Shown here: positions 27,120-35,326 of the stretch, one piece after another
Layout: the number at the start of each line of letters is the position of its first letter
How positions within the stretch are numbered: the first letter of the stretch is position 1
Source of the DNA: Ga0077555 sp963741565
Lineage (GTDB): Bacteria > Pseudomonadota > Alphaproteobacteria > Rhizobiales > Hyphomicrobiaceae
Assembly: GCA_963741565.1 (NCBI GenBank)
Contig: CAVUIK010000008.1
Span: forward strand, 434,001-498,000
DNA length: 64,000 bases
Direction: 5' to 3'
Notes under the pieces: model-generated
What the model saw: only the letters and a program-made list of their open reading frames with translations
Databases searched by the model: none
Told to the model about the DNA's origin: nothing
Position numbers and translations under genes: made by a program

Positions 27120-27137
27120 TTTCTCTAATGACAGAAA
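27120..27137. promoter_or_regulatory. palindromic putative operator 1, over the GbsR-type gene start
   Basis: The 18-base element TTTCTCTAATGACAGAAA is an imperfect inverted repeat (TTTCT / AGAAA arms) that covers the probable ATG of the GbsR-type regulator. It matches the second element at 27728-27745 at 15 of 18 positions, consensus TTTCTSTWATGACAGAAW. Overlap with the start codon would allow repression by blocking early elongation or initiation. That it is the regulator's own operator is inferred from position and repetition only. Confidence 0.45.
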
Positions 27138-27706
27138 CAACAGTCACAAAAGGCACACTGCCCCCCGCCATCGAGCGGTTCGTCCTGCACTGGGGGGAAA
27201 TGGGCACAGTCTGGGGCGTCAATCGCTCGATCGGGCAAATCCATGCCCTGCTCTACCTTTCCGGCCGACCGCTGACGGCCGAGGACCTGGCCGAAACCCT
27301 CGGGTTGGCTCGATCCAATGTCAGCAACTCCTTGAAAGAGCTGCAACAATGGAACTTGATCCGGCGCGTGCAAGTGCTGGGCGACCGGCGCGACTACTTC
27401 GAGGCGGAAGCCGATCTCTGGGAAATGCTGACGCGGATCGCAGAAGGCCGGAAATCTAGGGAGTTGGACCCAACGATCGCGGTTCTGCGGACATGCATGG
27501 CTGAGGCGGAGTCCGACCGGTTCATGGACCCGAAAGCCAAGCAGCGCATCGGTGCAATGCTCGGCTTCGTCGAAATGATCGATACCTGGGCAACCGATAT
27601 GCGAAAAGTGCCCCGCGCCAAGCTGGCCGCACTACTGCGGCTCGGGAGCGCCATCCTGCGCTTTCTACCAGCCAAGTCCGACCGTTCGACCAAGGAGCCT
27701 GGTTAG
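27128..27706 (+). CDS. GbsR/MarR-type transcriptional regulator
   Basis: A 192-residue winged-helix DNA-binding protein of the GbsR branch of the MarR superfamily. The hallmark FVLHWGEMGTVWGVNRSIGQ is near residue 18, followed by the helix-turn-helix (LTAEDLAETLGLARSNVSNS) and the wing RRVQVLGDRRDYFEAEADLW. The C-terminal third is helical and would form the dimer interface. The start is uncertain: ATGs at 27104, 27113 and 27128 are all in frame and none has a good ribosome site; 27128 is used because it gives the family length and lies inside the palindrome repeated before the next gene. It heads an apparent operon with a DUF4166 gene 29 bases downstream. Confidence 0.82.
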   Translation: MTETTVTKGTLPPAIERFVLHWGEMGTVWGVNRSIGQIHALLYLSGRPLTAEDLAETLGLARSNVSNSLKELQQWNLIRRVQVLGDRRDYFEAEADLWEMLTRIAEGRKSRELDPTIAVLRTCMAEAESDRFMDPKAKQRIGAMLGFVEMIDTWATDMRKVPRAKLAALLRLGSAILRFLPAKSDRSTKEPG

Positions 27707-27727
27707 GCCGTTTTTTTTGCGAGGATG

Positions 27728-27745
27728 TTTCTGTTATGACAGAAT
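27728..27745. promoter_or_regulatory. palindromic putative operator 2, over the DUF4166 gene start
   Basis: TTTCTGTTATGACAGAAT contains the perfect inverted repeat TTCTGT-TATG-ACAGAA centred on the ATG of the downstream gene. It lies between the ribosome site (CGAGGA) and the first codons. It is the better-formed copy of the element at 27120-27137. The matching pair suggests shared control by the GbsR-type protein, though both genes starting with Met-Thr-Glu explains nine identical positions. Confidence 0.5.
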
Positions 27746-28449
27746 TAACTGGCAAAATTGGTACCAAGACCATCGAGCCGGCAGGGTCGGGATGCGCACC
27801 ACCCGCATATCTCCGCGCAATCCACGGCACGCGCCATACCCCACAGGACGAACGGTTCCGCGATCTCATGGGGGCCGAGGCCTGGAGCGCCCTTCCCCCC
27901 GTCGTCCGGCAACGCTTCTCCAAGCCGCTCTCTCATGGCGCGTGCCGGGTGTTCCATGGCGAGGTCGTGAGCACGACGCTCTCCCGTGCCGGCCACGCGA
28001 TCGCCCATCTTGCGCGCCTCGTCGGCGGCCCATTGCCGTTCACGCATGGAGCAACGGGCCCTGCCAATGTTGTCGTCACCGAGGACCCGGCAATCGGCGG
28101 CCAGATCTGGACGCGCACCTATGCGCGCCCCGGCCGCTTCCCGCAAACGATCAACTCCGTGAAACGGTTCAGCGGCCCAACCGGGTTGGAAGAATATCTG
28201 GGCTTCGGCCTTGTTATGCGCCTCACCTTGACCGCTCGGCAAGGAGCACTCGTGTTCGAGAGTGCGGGCTACGACATCCTGATCGGCCGGCGCCGCGTAG
28301 CCTTGCCCGCCTGGGCAACGCCTGGCCGCTGCACGATCACCCACCGCGACGAAGGCGCCGGACGGTTTTCCTTCACGCTCGCACTCGATAACCGGTGGCT
28401 TGGGCGGCTCGCGCATCAGGTCGCGTACTTCACGGAGGTTGCGTCATGA
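27736..28449 (+). CDS. DUF4166-domain protein
   Basis: A 237-residue protein whose body matches the DUF4166 pattern: FRDLMGAEAWSALPPVVRQRF near residue 42, HGACRVFHGEV, RLVGGPLPF and a beta-rich second half (GGQIWTRTYARPGRFPQTI). The function of this domain is not established; it is often found fused to, or beside, saccharopine-dehydrogenase-like or SDR-type oxidoreductases, which fits the epimerase-like gene that overlaps its stop by four bases (ATGA). No signal peptide or membrane helix is visible. A palindrome repeated from the upstream regulator gene covers its start codon. Confidence 0.8.
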   Translation: MTELTGKIGTKTIEPAGSGCAPPAYLRAIHGTRHTPQDERFRDLMGAEAWSALPPVVRQRFSKPLSHGACRVFHGEVVSTTLSRAGHAIAHLARLVGGPLPFTHGATGPANVVVTEDPAIGGQIWTRTYARPGRFPQTINSVKRFSGPTGLEEYLGFGLVMRLTLTARQGALVFESAGYDILIGRRRVALPAWATPGRCTITHRDEGAGRFSFTLALDNRWLGRLAHQVAYFTEVAS

Positions 28450-29957
28450 CCGACACCCTGCTCTGGACACTCGTTGCCTTGCAGATCGCCATGGGCGCGT
28501 TTGACACGCTATACCATCACGAGTTCACCGAGCGCCTCGCTTGGCGACCGACAGCGGCAAAGGAATTGAAGCTGCACAGCGTGCGCAATGTCATCTACGG
28601 CGGCATTTTTCTGACGCTCGCTTGGAGCGAACCGCATGGCCTGCTCGCGCTGCTACTACTGACTGTCCTCATCTTCGAGATTGCGATCACGCTCTATGAT
28701 TTCGTCGAAGAGGATCTCACCCGGCGGCTGCCTGCAACCGAGCGCGTGACGCACACACTCCTGGCGCTCAACTATGGTGCCATGCTCGTGCTGCTGCTGC
28801 CGCGCCTATGGGACTGGTCGCAGATGCCCACGCGGCTGCTGCCGACGTCTTACGGCATACTGAGCCTCGGTCTCACGTTGGCTGCCGTGGGGGTGGTGTT
28901 GTTCGGATTGCGCGACTGGCTGGCAAGCACCCGCGCGCATCACCTCGTCCAGGCGCCCGCTGCGCCGCTCGTCGCGGCCCTCGGCGCGAGTAAGCGCATT
29001 CTGGTGGTCGGCGCAACAGGCTTTATCGGCGAGCGGCTCGTCGAGGCGCTCGCCGACGCAGGACATCACGTCACGGCGCACGTCCGTTCATCTGCCAAGT
29101 CATCCAAGCTGCGCGCACCCGTCACATTGGTCACGCGCCTCGATCAGATCGCGTCGCACACCCGGATCGACGCCATCGTCAATCTGGCCGGTGCACCGGT
29201 CGCCGACGCTCCGTGGACGCGCCGCAACCGATTCCGCATTCTCCATTCGCGCATCAAGACCACCCGTGCCGTGCTCCGGCTGATCCGCCGGCTCGAGACG
29301 CGGCCGGGCGCGCTGATCGCTGCATCCGCGATCGGCTGGTACGGGCCGTGCGGCGACGATCTCCTCGACGAACGGGCACCAGCCGGCAACGGCTTTGCAG
29401 CGCTGGTCTGCCGCACAGCCGAGTCGGAAGCCCTCAGGGCCGCCGCGATCGGCGTCCGCGTCGTCACCTTGCGCATCGGGCTCGTGCTCGATCATTCCGG
29501 CGGCATGCTGGCGCGGATGCTACCCGCGTTTGATCTCTGCGCCGGCGGGCGCCTTGGCTCAGGCCACCAATGGATGAGCTGGATCAGCCGCGACGACTTA
29601 GTCCGACTGGTCGCGCATGCGATGTCGACACCATCGCTCGAGGGGGCTGTCAACGCCGTTGCACCGGCCCCGGTGCGCAATCGCGACTTCACGCGTGCAC
29701 TCGGTGCGGTCCTCGGCCGGCCTACGATCCTGCCCGTACCGGCCTGGCCCTTGCGTCTCGCGCTCGGACCTGTTGCCGACGAGTTGATCCTCGCTAGCCA
29801 GCGGGTGGTTCCGGCCAAGGCTCTGGCCTCGGGCTTCCGATTTCAACGTGCGACAATCGAAGCGGCCCTGGCCGCTGCAGTCGGCGCTGCCCCCGTGATG
29901 AAGTCATTCAATCTTGGGAATGCGGCCGCGCCGCCGCGGCCCGCCTCCCTGACTTAG
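28446..29957 (+). CDS. membrane-anchored TIGR01777-type sugar epimerase/SDR protein
   Basis: A 503-residue fusion. Residues 1-165 hold about five hydrophobic helices, with conserved-looking polar loops (FDTLYHHEFTERLAW, HSVRNVIYGG). From residue 184 a Rossmann domain starts with ILVVGATGFIGERLVEALA (GxxGxxG at 189-195) and continues as an extended SDR of the YfcH/TIGR01777 type: VNLAGAPVADAPWTRRNR, ASAIGWYGPCGDD with a YG pair in place of the usual YxxxK, and WISRDDLVRLVAHAM. The soluble part is cytosolic if the last helix exits inward. Translation is coupled to the DUF4166 gene by a four-base overlap. The substrate is unknown. Confidence 0.8.
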   Translation: MTDTLLWTLVALQIAMGAFDTLYHHEFTERLAWRPTAAKELKLHSVRNVIYGGIFLTLAWSEPHGLLALLLLTVLIFEIAITLYDFVEEDLTRRLPATERVTHTLLALNYGAMLVLLLPRLWDWSQMPTRLLPTSYGILSLGLTLAAVGVVLFGLRDWLASTRAHHLVQAPAAPLVAALGASKRILVVGATGFIGERLVEALADAGHHVTAHVRSSAKSSKLRAPVTLVTRLDQIASHTRIDAIVNLAGAPVADAPWTRRNRFRILHSRIKTTRAVLRLIRRLETRPGALIAASAIGWYGPCGDDLLDERAPAGNGFAALVCRTAESEALRAAAIGVRVVTLRIGLVLDHSGGMLARMLPAFDLCAGGRLGSGHQWMSWISRDDLVRLVAHAMSTPSLEGAVNAVAPAPVRNRDFTRALGAVLGRPTILPVPAWPLRLALGPVADELILASQRVVPAKALASGFRFQRATIEAALAAAVGAAPVMKSFNLGNAAAPPRPASLT

Positions 29958-30081
29958 TGCGCGTGCGGCCTCGACGCGCAACTCTGCCATCGCCGCCCCC
30001 CCATTGCCGCGCACGGCGAGTTGGTCCACGGTAGACGTGAGATCAACCGACGGGCCGCGCGCCCGCGCGAGGAGGGCCGTC

Positions 30082-31240
30082 ATGTCACTCAGGGCCAAGA
30101 GCGCTATCACGGGCGTCGGCGACACGCGCTATTCGAAAAGCTCGGGCAAGAGCGTGATGGCGATGCAGATGGAGGCATCACTCGCGGCCGTCCGCGACGC
30201 GGGCCTGAAACCGGCCGACATCGACGGCATCATCGCCTACGGCAGCATGTCGGTCGTGGCCGAGGATTTCATTACCAACTTCGGCATTCCCGATCTCAAG
30301 TTTTCCGCGACGACGCCGCTCGGCGGCGCCAGTGCCGTCTCCAGCATCCAATGCGCGGCCGCCGCCATTGCGACAGGCGTGTGCAACCACGTGCTGGTAC
30401 CTATCGGACGCAACGGATCGTCGGGCGCGGGGGGACGCATCGGCTCGCGCGTCCGCGAGATGCCGCAGTTCCGCGTCATCGGCGAGTTCGAGATGCCGCT
30501 CGGCGCCATTGCCCCGGCCCAGCTCTACGCGCCGATGGCCCGCCGGCATATGGAACTCTACGGCACCACCAGCCGGCAACTCGGCGGAGATCGCCGTCTC
30601 GACCCGCCACAACGCGATCCTCAACGGCAATGCGATGATGACAAAGCCGCTGACCATCGAGGACCACCAGTCCTCGCGCCTGATTTCGGACCCGCTGCGC
30701 CTCTATGATTGCAGCCTCGAGAGCGACGGCGCGGTGGCGTTCATCGTCTCTTCGTCGGAACGCGCGAAGGACATGGCGAAGCCGCGCATCCAGGTTCTCG
30801 GCGTCGCAGAGGGTCATCCCGACAGTCCGTCGGCGATTACCCAGCGCCCGGATCTGACCCGCCTTGGCCTCGCCAAATGCGCGCCCCGCGCCTTCGGCAT
30901 GGCCGGCGTCAGTCAGTCCGACATCGACGTCGCCGAGATCTACGACTGCTTCACCTACATCGTGATGTGCCAGCTCGAAGATCTCGGCTTCTGCAAGAAG
31001 GGCGAGGGCGGCCCGTTCGTCGCCTCCGGCGCCATCAAGCTCGACGGCCGCCTGCCGATCAACACGCACGGCGGGCTGCTGTCACAGGCCCATATGGCGG
31101 GGTTCAATCACGTCGTGGAGTTGGTGCGCCAATTGCGCGGCGAGGCCGGCAAGGCACAGGTCAAGGATGCCGAAGTCGGGCTCGTCACGGGTTACGGCGA
31201 CATGGGCGACGGAACGGTCGCAATCATGGCGCGCGCCTGA
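30082..31240 (+). pseudogene. thiolase-like (SCP2/lipid-transfer type) gene with a one-base frameshift
   Basis: Two reading frames join into one thiolase-fold protein of about 385 residues. The first runs from the ATG at 30082 (GAGGAGGG upstream; KSAITGVGDTRYSKSSGKSV) to about 30582. The second resumes with AEIAVSTRHNAILNGNAMM and continues through AEIYDCFTYIVMCQLEDLGF to NTHGGLLSQAHMAGFNHVVE and the stop. Removing one G from the GG at 30583-30584 restores a continuous TSRQLAEIAVSTRH. The product would resemble the acyl-CoA thiolase-like partners of OB-fold zinc-ribbon proteins, and such a partner follows 46 bases downstream. Either the gene is broken or the base is a sequencing error; see findings. 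Confidence 0.82.
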
Positions 31241-31286
31241 CCGCACGATTGTGCGATCCAACCCAGCACGGATACGAGGCCACGAC

Positions 31287-31700
31287 ATGGACACCGCCTA
31301 CGCCAAGATCATGCCCGAACCGTCGCCGGACACCGAGCCCTATTGGGCCGGTCTGCGCGCGGGAAAGCTCAAGCTTCAATGTTGCGCAGCTTGCGGCAAA
31401 GTGCGCCACTATCCGCGTCCCGTCTGCCCCTATTGCCACGACATGGGCGTTCGCTGGATCGACGCGTCGGGGAAGGGCACGCTCCACACCTGGACCATCG
31501 CGCACCACGCCTTCCATCCGGGTTTCAAGGGTGACCTTCCCTACACACTCGCCACCGTCGATCTCGCGGAGGGTGTACGCATGCAAGCCCAGATGCGCGG
31601 TGTCGATTCGACCAAGCTTCGCATCGGATTGCCGGTGAAAGTCGTCTTCGAGAACGCGACCGAGGACCTGACCTTGCCCGTCTTCGTGCTCGACGGCTGA
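31287..31700 (+). CDS. Zn-ribbon OB-fold acyl-CoA-binding protein (DUF35 family)
   Basis: A 137-residue protein with an N-terminal zinc ribbon (CCAACGKVRHYPRPVCPYC, near residues 32-50, giving two CxxC pairs) followed by an OB fold (GKGTLHTWTIAHHAFHPGF, then VFENATEDLTLPVF). DUF35 proteins bind acyl-CoA and work as partners of thiolase-like or MaoC-like proteins in beta-oxidation of side chains, as with ChsH2 and Ltp2 in steroid catabolism. Here it directly follows the thiolase-like gene, so the pair fits this model. ACGAGG lies about nine bases before the ATG. The converging M20 gene stops 22 bases downstream. Confidence 0.88.
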   Translation: MDTAYAKIMPEPSPDTEPYWAGLRAGKLKLQCCAACGKVRHYPRPVCPYCHDMGVRWIDASGKGTLHTWTIAHHAFHPGFKGDLPYTLATVDLAEGVRMQAQMRGVDSTKLRIGLPVKVVFENATEDLTLPVFVLDG

Positions 31701-31722
31701 GAATCGGCCGTTCTTCGTGCGA

Positions 31723-32859
31723 CTACTTCAATGTCGCGAGCAGTTCGGCGAAAAGGCGGCAGCGCGGCACGAGCGAGGACACCAGCAGGTGCTCTTCGAA
31801 GGTGTGCGCGCCCGCGCCATCGACGCCCAGACCATCAAGCGTGGCAACACCAAGAGCGCCGGTAAAATTACCGTCGCTGCCACCGCCGAACGAGCCGTGC
31901 TTCAATTCGAAACCGAGCCGAGAGGCGATCGCGTGTGCGGTCTCGAACAGCGCCATTGTCGCGCGGTTCGGCTCCCAGAGCGGACGTGTCGGGCCACGTT
32001 CAACCGAAATCCGGATGCCGTCCAACTCGGACTCCAACGCCCGCATGCGCTCAGTGACTTCGTCAAAGATGGCCCGCGTCGGCGCAACTGTCAGAACCTG
32101 TGCCCGGCATTCGATCGGCATGACGTTGACAAATGTACCACCCTCGATCGTGCCGACGCTAAAGGTCATCCCCCGATCGAAGTCCGTCATCTGCTCGACG
32201 CGATCAATGAGGCGCGCCATGGCACGAATGGCGCTGCGGCCTTGCCGGTTGTTGGCGCCGGCGTGCGCGGGACGCCCCTGCACCGTGATCCAAAACCGCT
32301 GGAACGCGAAGCGCCCGGTAACGATGACGCCGCTCTTGCAGGGCTCCGTGACAAGGACGTACTTGTGCCGCTTCGCCTCGGCCTCAATCGCGGCGCGGGA
32401 CGTCGGACTGCCAACCTCTTCGTCAGGCACGAACATGAATGAGACCGGTAGATGCGGCTTGATGCCGGACTTGCGCAGCACGTTAAGCGCGTGAATGGCA
32501 ATACGCACGCCGCCCTTCATGTCGTAAATTCCCGGCCCGAAGTAGCGGTCTCCATCGCGGCGCAACGGCAGACGCCCCTCGAGCGTGCCCTTCAAGTGAA
32601 CGGTATCGAGGTGGGACAATATCAGAATGCCGGACGACGCGGTTGGATCGCCCCCGGCAAGCCGCGCGACCACGATGTCGCCGTACCCGGGTTGGCCTGG
32701 CGTTCGCGCGACCTGTGCACCCAGAGCGCCGAGGTCATCGCCGGCCATGTCCATCATCCGATTGACAGCCGCAGCGTCAGTCGTCGGGCTCTCGACTCTC
32801 ACCCAGGGCAGCAGGTCCGAGAGTATCTCATCGGCAGTCACGTCGTGGATCGGCAGCAA
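31723..32859 (-). CDS. M20-family metallopeptidase, carboxypeptidase G2-like
   Basis: A 378-residue zinc hydrolase of the M20A/carboxypeptidase G2 type, which cleaves C-terminal or N-acyl amino acids such as glutamate. Visible zinc-site motifs are ILSHLDTVHLKG (His-x-Asp), FGPGIYDMKGGV (Asp bridging), and the general-base/zinc pair FVPDEEVGSPTSR; the C-terminal zinc histidine is in GAHTFEEHLL. The lid or dimer domain lies between about residues 190 and 300 (GRPAHAGANNRQGRSA). The TTG at 32859 is the only plausible start; GGAG sits seven bases before it. No signal peptide is visible, so it is probably cytoplasmic. Confidence 0.88.
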   Translation of the reverse strand: MLPIHDVTADEILSDLLPWVRVESPTTDAAAVNRMMDMAGDDLGALGAQVARTPGQPGYGDIVVARLAGGDPTASSGILILSHLDTVHLKGTLEGRLPLRRDGDRYFGPGIYDMKGGVRIAIHALNVLRKSGIKPHLPVSFMFVPDEEVGSPTSRAAIEAEAKRHKYVLVTEPCKSGVIVTGRFAFQRFWITVQGRPAHAGANNRQGRSAIRAMARLIDRVEQMTDFDRGMTFSVGTIEGGTFVNVMPIECRAQVLTVAPTRAIFDEVTERMRALESELDGIRISVERGPTRPLWEPNRATMALFETAHAIASRLGFELKHGSFGGGSDGNFTGALGVATLDGLGVDGAGAHTFEEHLLVSSLVPRCRLFAELLATLK

Positions 32860-32947
32860 ACGAAGTCTCCACAGGTGGCGAGAACGTCGATCACCTCAAG
32901 CAGCCATTGTGCCTCAAAAACACCGAAACAGCCAACCCGGGCGCCAC

Positions 32948-33541
32948 TCATTCGCCGATCAGCTGTACCAGCGAAAAAGCGCCGCGCAATTCGCCCAGCT
33001 TATAGCCGACGGCTTTGTCGTTCGGATAATTGCGCGTGATCTCGGCCTTGACGTCGGCCTTGATGTCAGTGCCGTGGCACGCAAGGCACATGGGTTCGAC
33101 AGGAATCGCTTTCATGTAACGAAATAGTTTGTCGCCCTCCTGAGAGACCACTTCTTCGTAATGCTCCAACTTGGCAAAATCCGTGCCCTTGCCGAGTTGT
33201 GCCTGGAAGGCGCGCAGGACCTTTTCTTCCCACTGATCCGGCGTGTTCTCGGGATTGCGCGGTTTCGCCGACACACGCGACACTTCAAACCCCGATTCGT
33301 CCGCGATACTGGTCGCCGCATCAGGTGAAATACTTTCACAAGCGCCAATCGCGTTCGCGGCTCCGCCCGCCTTCAGTTCGGTCAGCAGATCGCGCTTGAG
33401 CCGGTCGGACAACTGCAGCACCGCATTGCGGGCTTTGTCGACGCGCCGGTTCATGATGTCGTCCGCGGACTCCGCGTGGCCCGCCACCGTCAGCCATGGC
33501 GCCAACAGAATTGCCGATACCACCAGCGACGTTCGGATCAA
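32948..33541 (-). CDS. exported DUF3365 (Tll0287-like) mono-haem protein
   Basis: A 197-residue periplasmic protein with a signal peptide (IRTSLVVSAILLAPWLTVAGHAES) and one c-type haem-binding motif, CLACH, in VEPMCLACHGTDI near residue 155. The rest matches the Tll0287-like/DUF3365 domain: LTELKAGGAANAIGACESIS and RNPENTPDQWEEKVLRAF. Such domains occur as stand-alone redox or sensing proteins and at the front of sensor kinases. The TTG at 33541 is chosen because AGGGAGGGG lies six bases upstream and the signal peptide then begins directly; a longer version from 33580 would bury it. Its downstream neighbour is the M20 peptidase. Confidence 0.82.
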   Translation of the reverse strand: MIRTSLVVSAILLAPWLTVAGHAESADDIMNRRVDKARNAVLQLSDRLKRDLLTELKAGGAANAIGACESISPDAATSIADESGFEVSRVSAKPRNPENTPDQWEEKVLRAFQAQLGKGTDFAKLEHYEEVVSQEGDKLFRYMKAIPVEPMCLACHGTDIKADVKAEITRNYPNDKAVGYKLGELRGAFSLVQLIGE

Positions 33542-33576
33542 GTTCCCCTCCCTGCCTTGATCCCGCTCCCCACGGG

Positions 33577-34629
33577 TCAAGTCTTGGTGGGCCGGACCTT
33601 AGCCGTACTTGGGCGTTTTGCGCCAGCCCTCTCTGTCCTTCCTGGGACGGACTTGCGGCGCGAGGGTGGCGCCGGGCTCTTGAGAAGCACGGGCTGCGAT
33701 ATGCGCCGAAGTGACTTTGTCGTTTCGACCCTCGCGGATGCCTTGGCGGCGGCAGCCCAATACGCGGACATCTCGCTTCGAAACTGCCCGGTCCGTACTG
33801 CCAACAGGCGATCACAATCCAGCATCGCGGCCTGCCGGATCTCCATCTGACGCGCGCGACAGGCGGCAACAATGAGCGCACTGGGACTTGTGCCTATTGC
33901 CGATCGGAACTCTGTTTTTTGCACCGCCTCGCTCAGGCACGACAAATCCTGATAGTCGCCCAAGGTCTGAGCCAGCGCCTGGGCGGCACTCGCACGCGCA
34001 TTGACGACCGGTGGCCAAATCGTCTCGATCAGACGCAGTTGCCGCCAGTGCACCTGGATCGATTTGCGCAGATCGTGAATGTGGCAGTCCGTCGGCTCGT
34101 CGCAAGCCAAGCGAAACTCCTTCTTCGCCCTCCTATAGCCCACAGCAACGCCTTCAAGTACCGTATCACCTGCCGCGCCTTCGATCTTCCAGGCCTTCAC
34201 GCGCAGGCGCAGCGCTGCAACGTCAGCCAGGACCTCAGCCTTCATTTTGGCCGACGACAACACGTCGGCCTGGCCTGACGTCCACTCATCTGTCGCGAGG
34301 AAGGTTCGAAGAGCCTTCGCAAGCGGTGGCGGAGCCGACTCCGAAAGCCGGGCCACGGTCTGCTGGAGTACTTCACGATCACGCGCGGCCGACAGGCGGC
34401 GCCCAGCGGATTTGAACGCTTCATTGCTTTGAGACCATTCCGCCGCGCTCATGCCCGATTTGACGAGCCGCAGTAGGGCGCGCAGTCTTTTCAGGGCCTT
34501 GCGCGTCTCATGGATCGCGATCCCTCGAGTGCCCGCTGACCAAGCTTGTTCAATGCGGTCGAACTGCTCGAGCCCGATCCGGCGCACATCGCTGTCGAAC
34601 GGCTTCTGAAGCTTGAAACGGTAAGACAT
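33577..34629 (-). CDS. CHAD-domain protein
   Basis: A 350-residue protein dominated by a CHAD (conserved histidine alpha-helical) domain. The motif IAIHETRKALKRLRALLRLVK is near residue 35 and the second repeat DCHIHDLRKSIQVHWRQLRLI is near residue 195; both contain the His and basic residues that line the phosphate-binding groove. CHAD domains bind polyphosphate and target proteins to granules. No CYTH or other catalytic domain is attached, and the C-terminus is Lys/Arg/Ser/Pro-rich (about 50 residues, possibly disordered). A polyphosphate kinase and phosphatase are present 28 kb away in this genome, so polyP is available. It is encoded after thiE on the minus strand. Confidence 0.85.
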   Translation of the reverse strand: MSYRFKLQKPFDSDVRRIGLEQFDRIEQAWSAGTRGIAIHETRKALKRLRALLRLVKSGMSAAEWSQSNEAFKSAGRRLSAARDREVLQQTVARLSESAPPPLAKALRTFLATDEWTSGQADVLSSAKMKAEVLADVAALRLRVKAWKIEGAAGDTVLEGVAVGYRRAKKEFRLACDEPTDCHIHDLRKSIQVHWRQLRLIETIWPPVVNARASAAQALAQTLGDYQDLSCLSEAVQKTEFRSAIGTSPSALIVAACRARQMEIRQAAMLDCDRLLAVRTGQFRSEMSAYWAAAAKASARVETTKSLRRISQPVLLKSPAPPSRRKSVPGRTERAGAKRPSTAKVRPTKT

Positions 34630-34705
34630 AAACGCCCCGGTGTCACCGCAAGCCTGCCCCGTTTCAGTGTCATAAACAACGGTGGTTTTCGCGGTACTTC
34701 CAGTG

Positions 34706-35326
34706 TCAGGCCACCCGGCGCGCCCAATCCAGCCAAACTCGCACCCTGGCTTCTGGGTCGGCACTGGTAAAGAAATCAGTGATCACGGCCACGCTGTCGG
34801 CGCCGGCCTGCACGACGCCGGGAGCCCGTTCAGGCGTGATACCGCCAATCGCGCATAGCGGGATGGCACCGATCCGCCGTTTCCACTGCGTGATCCGGTC
34901 GAGCCCCTGCGGTCCCCATTTCATGGCCTTGAGCTTGGTTTCGTAGATCGGCCCCAGCGCCACGTAGTCGGGTCCGGCGGCCAAGGCGATTTCCAGCTCC
35001 TCCTCACTGTGCGTCGAAATTCCAAGTTTCACGCCAGCCTGCTTGATGGCTGAGATATTGGCGTCAGCGAGGTCCTCCTGCCCGAGATGCACGAACCCGG
35101 CGCCGAGATCGATCGCGTCCTGCCAATGGTCGTTGACAATGAGCTGGCACTGATGATCGGCACAGATCGCCATACAGTCGGTGATTTGGCGGCGCGTTTC
35201 TTCGCGCGAGGCGTCCTTCAACCGCAATTGAATGGTGCGGACACCGATTGGAGCCAGTCGGCGCACCCAGGCGCTATCAGGGACGATCGGATAAAATACG
35301 TCGAGCAGGGGGGCCTTGGGCATCAT
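34706..35326 (-). CDS. thiE: thiamine phosphate synthase
   Basis: A 206-residue TIM-barrel enzyme that joins HMP-pyrophosphate to HET-phosphate to make thiamine phosphate. Motifs include IQLRLKDASREETRRQI near residue 32, LIVNDHWQDAIDLGAGFVHL, LGISTHSEEE, ALGPIYETK (thiazole phosphate region) and AIGGITPERA. Its start overlaps the thiG stop by four bases. The set thiS-thiG-thiE makes the thiazole and couples it; thiC, thiD and thiO are not in this window. Two adjacent ATGs are possible starts; the first is used. Confidence 0.93.
   Translation of the reverse strand: MMPKAPLLDVFYPIVPDSAWVRRLAPIGVRTIQLRLKDASREETRRQITDCMAICADHQCQLIVNDHWQDAIDLGAGFVHLGQEDLADANISAIKQAGVKLGISTHSEEELEIALAAGPDYVALGPIYETKLKAMKWGPQGLDRITQWKRRIGAIPLCAIGGITPERAPGVVQAGADSVAVITDFFTSADPEARVRVWLDWARRVA

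Noticed and set aside
31693..31715. Hairpin between the OB-fold gene and the M20 gene as a terminator
   Set aside because: Only about five base pairs and no T-run; too weak to call.
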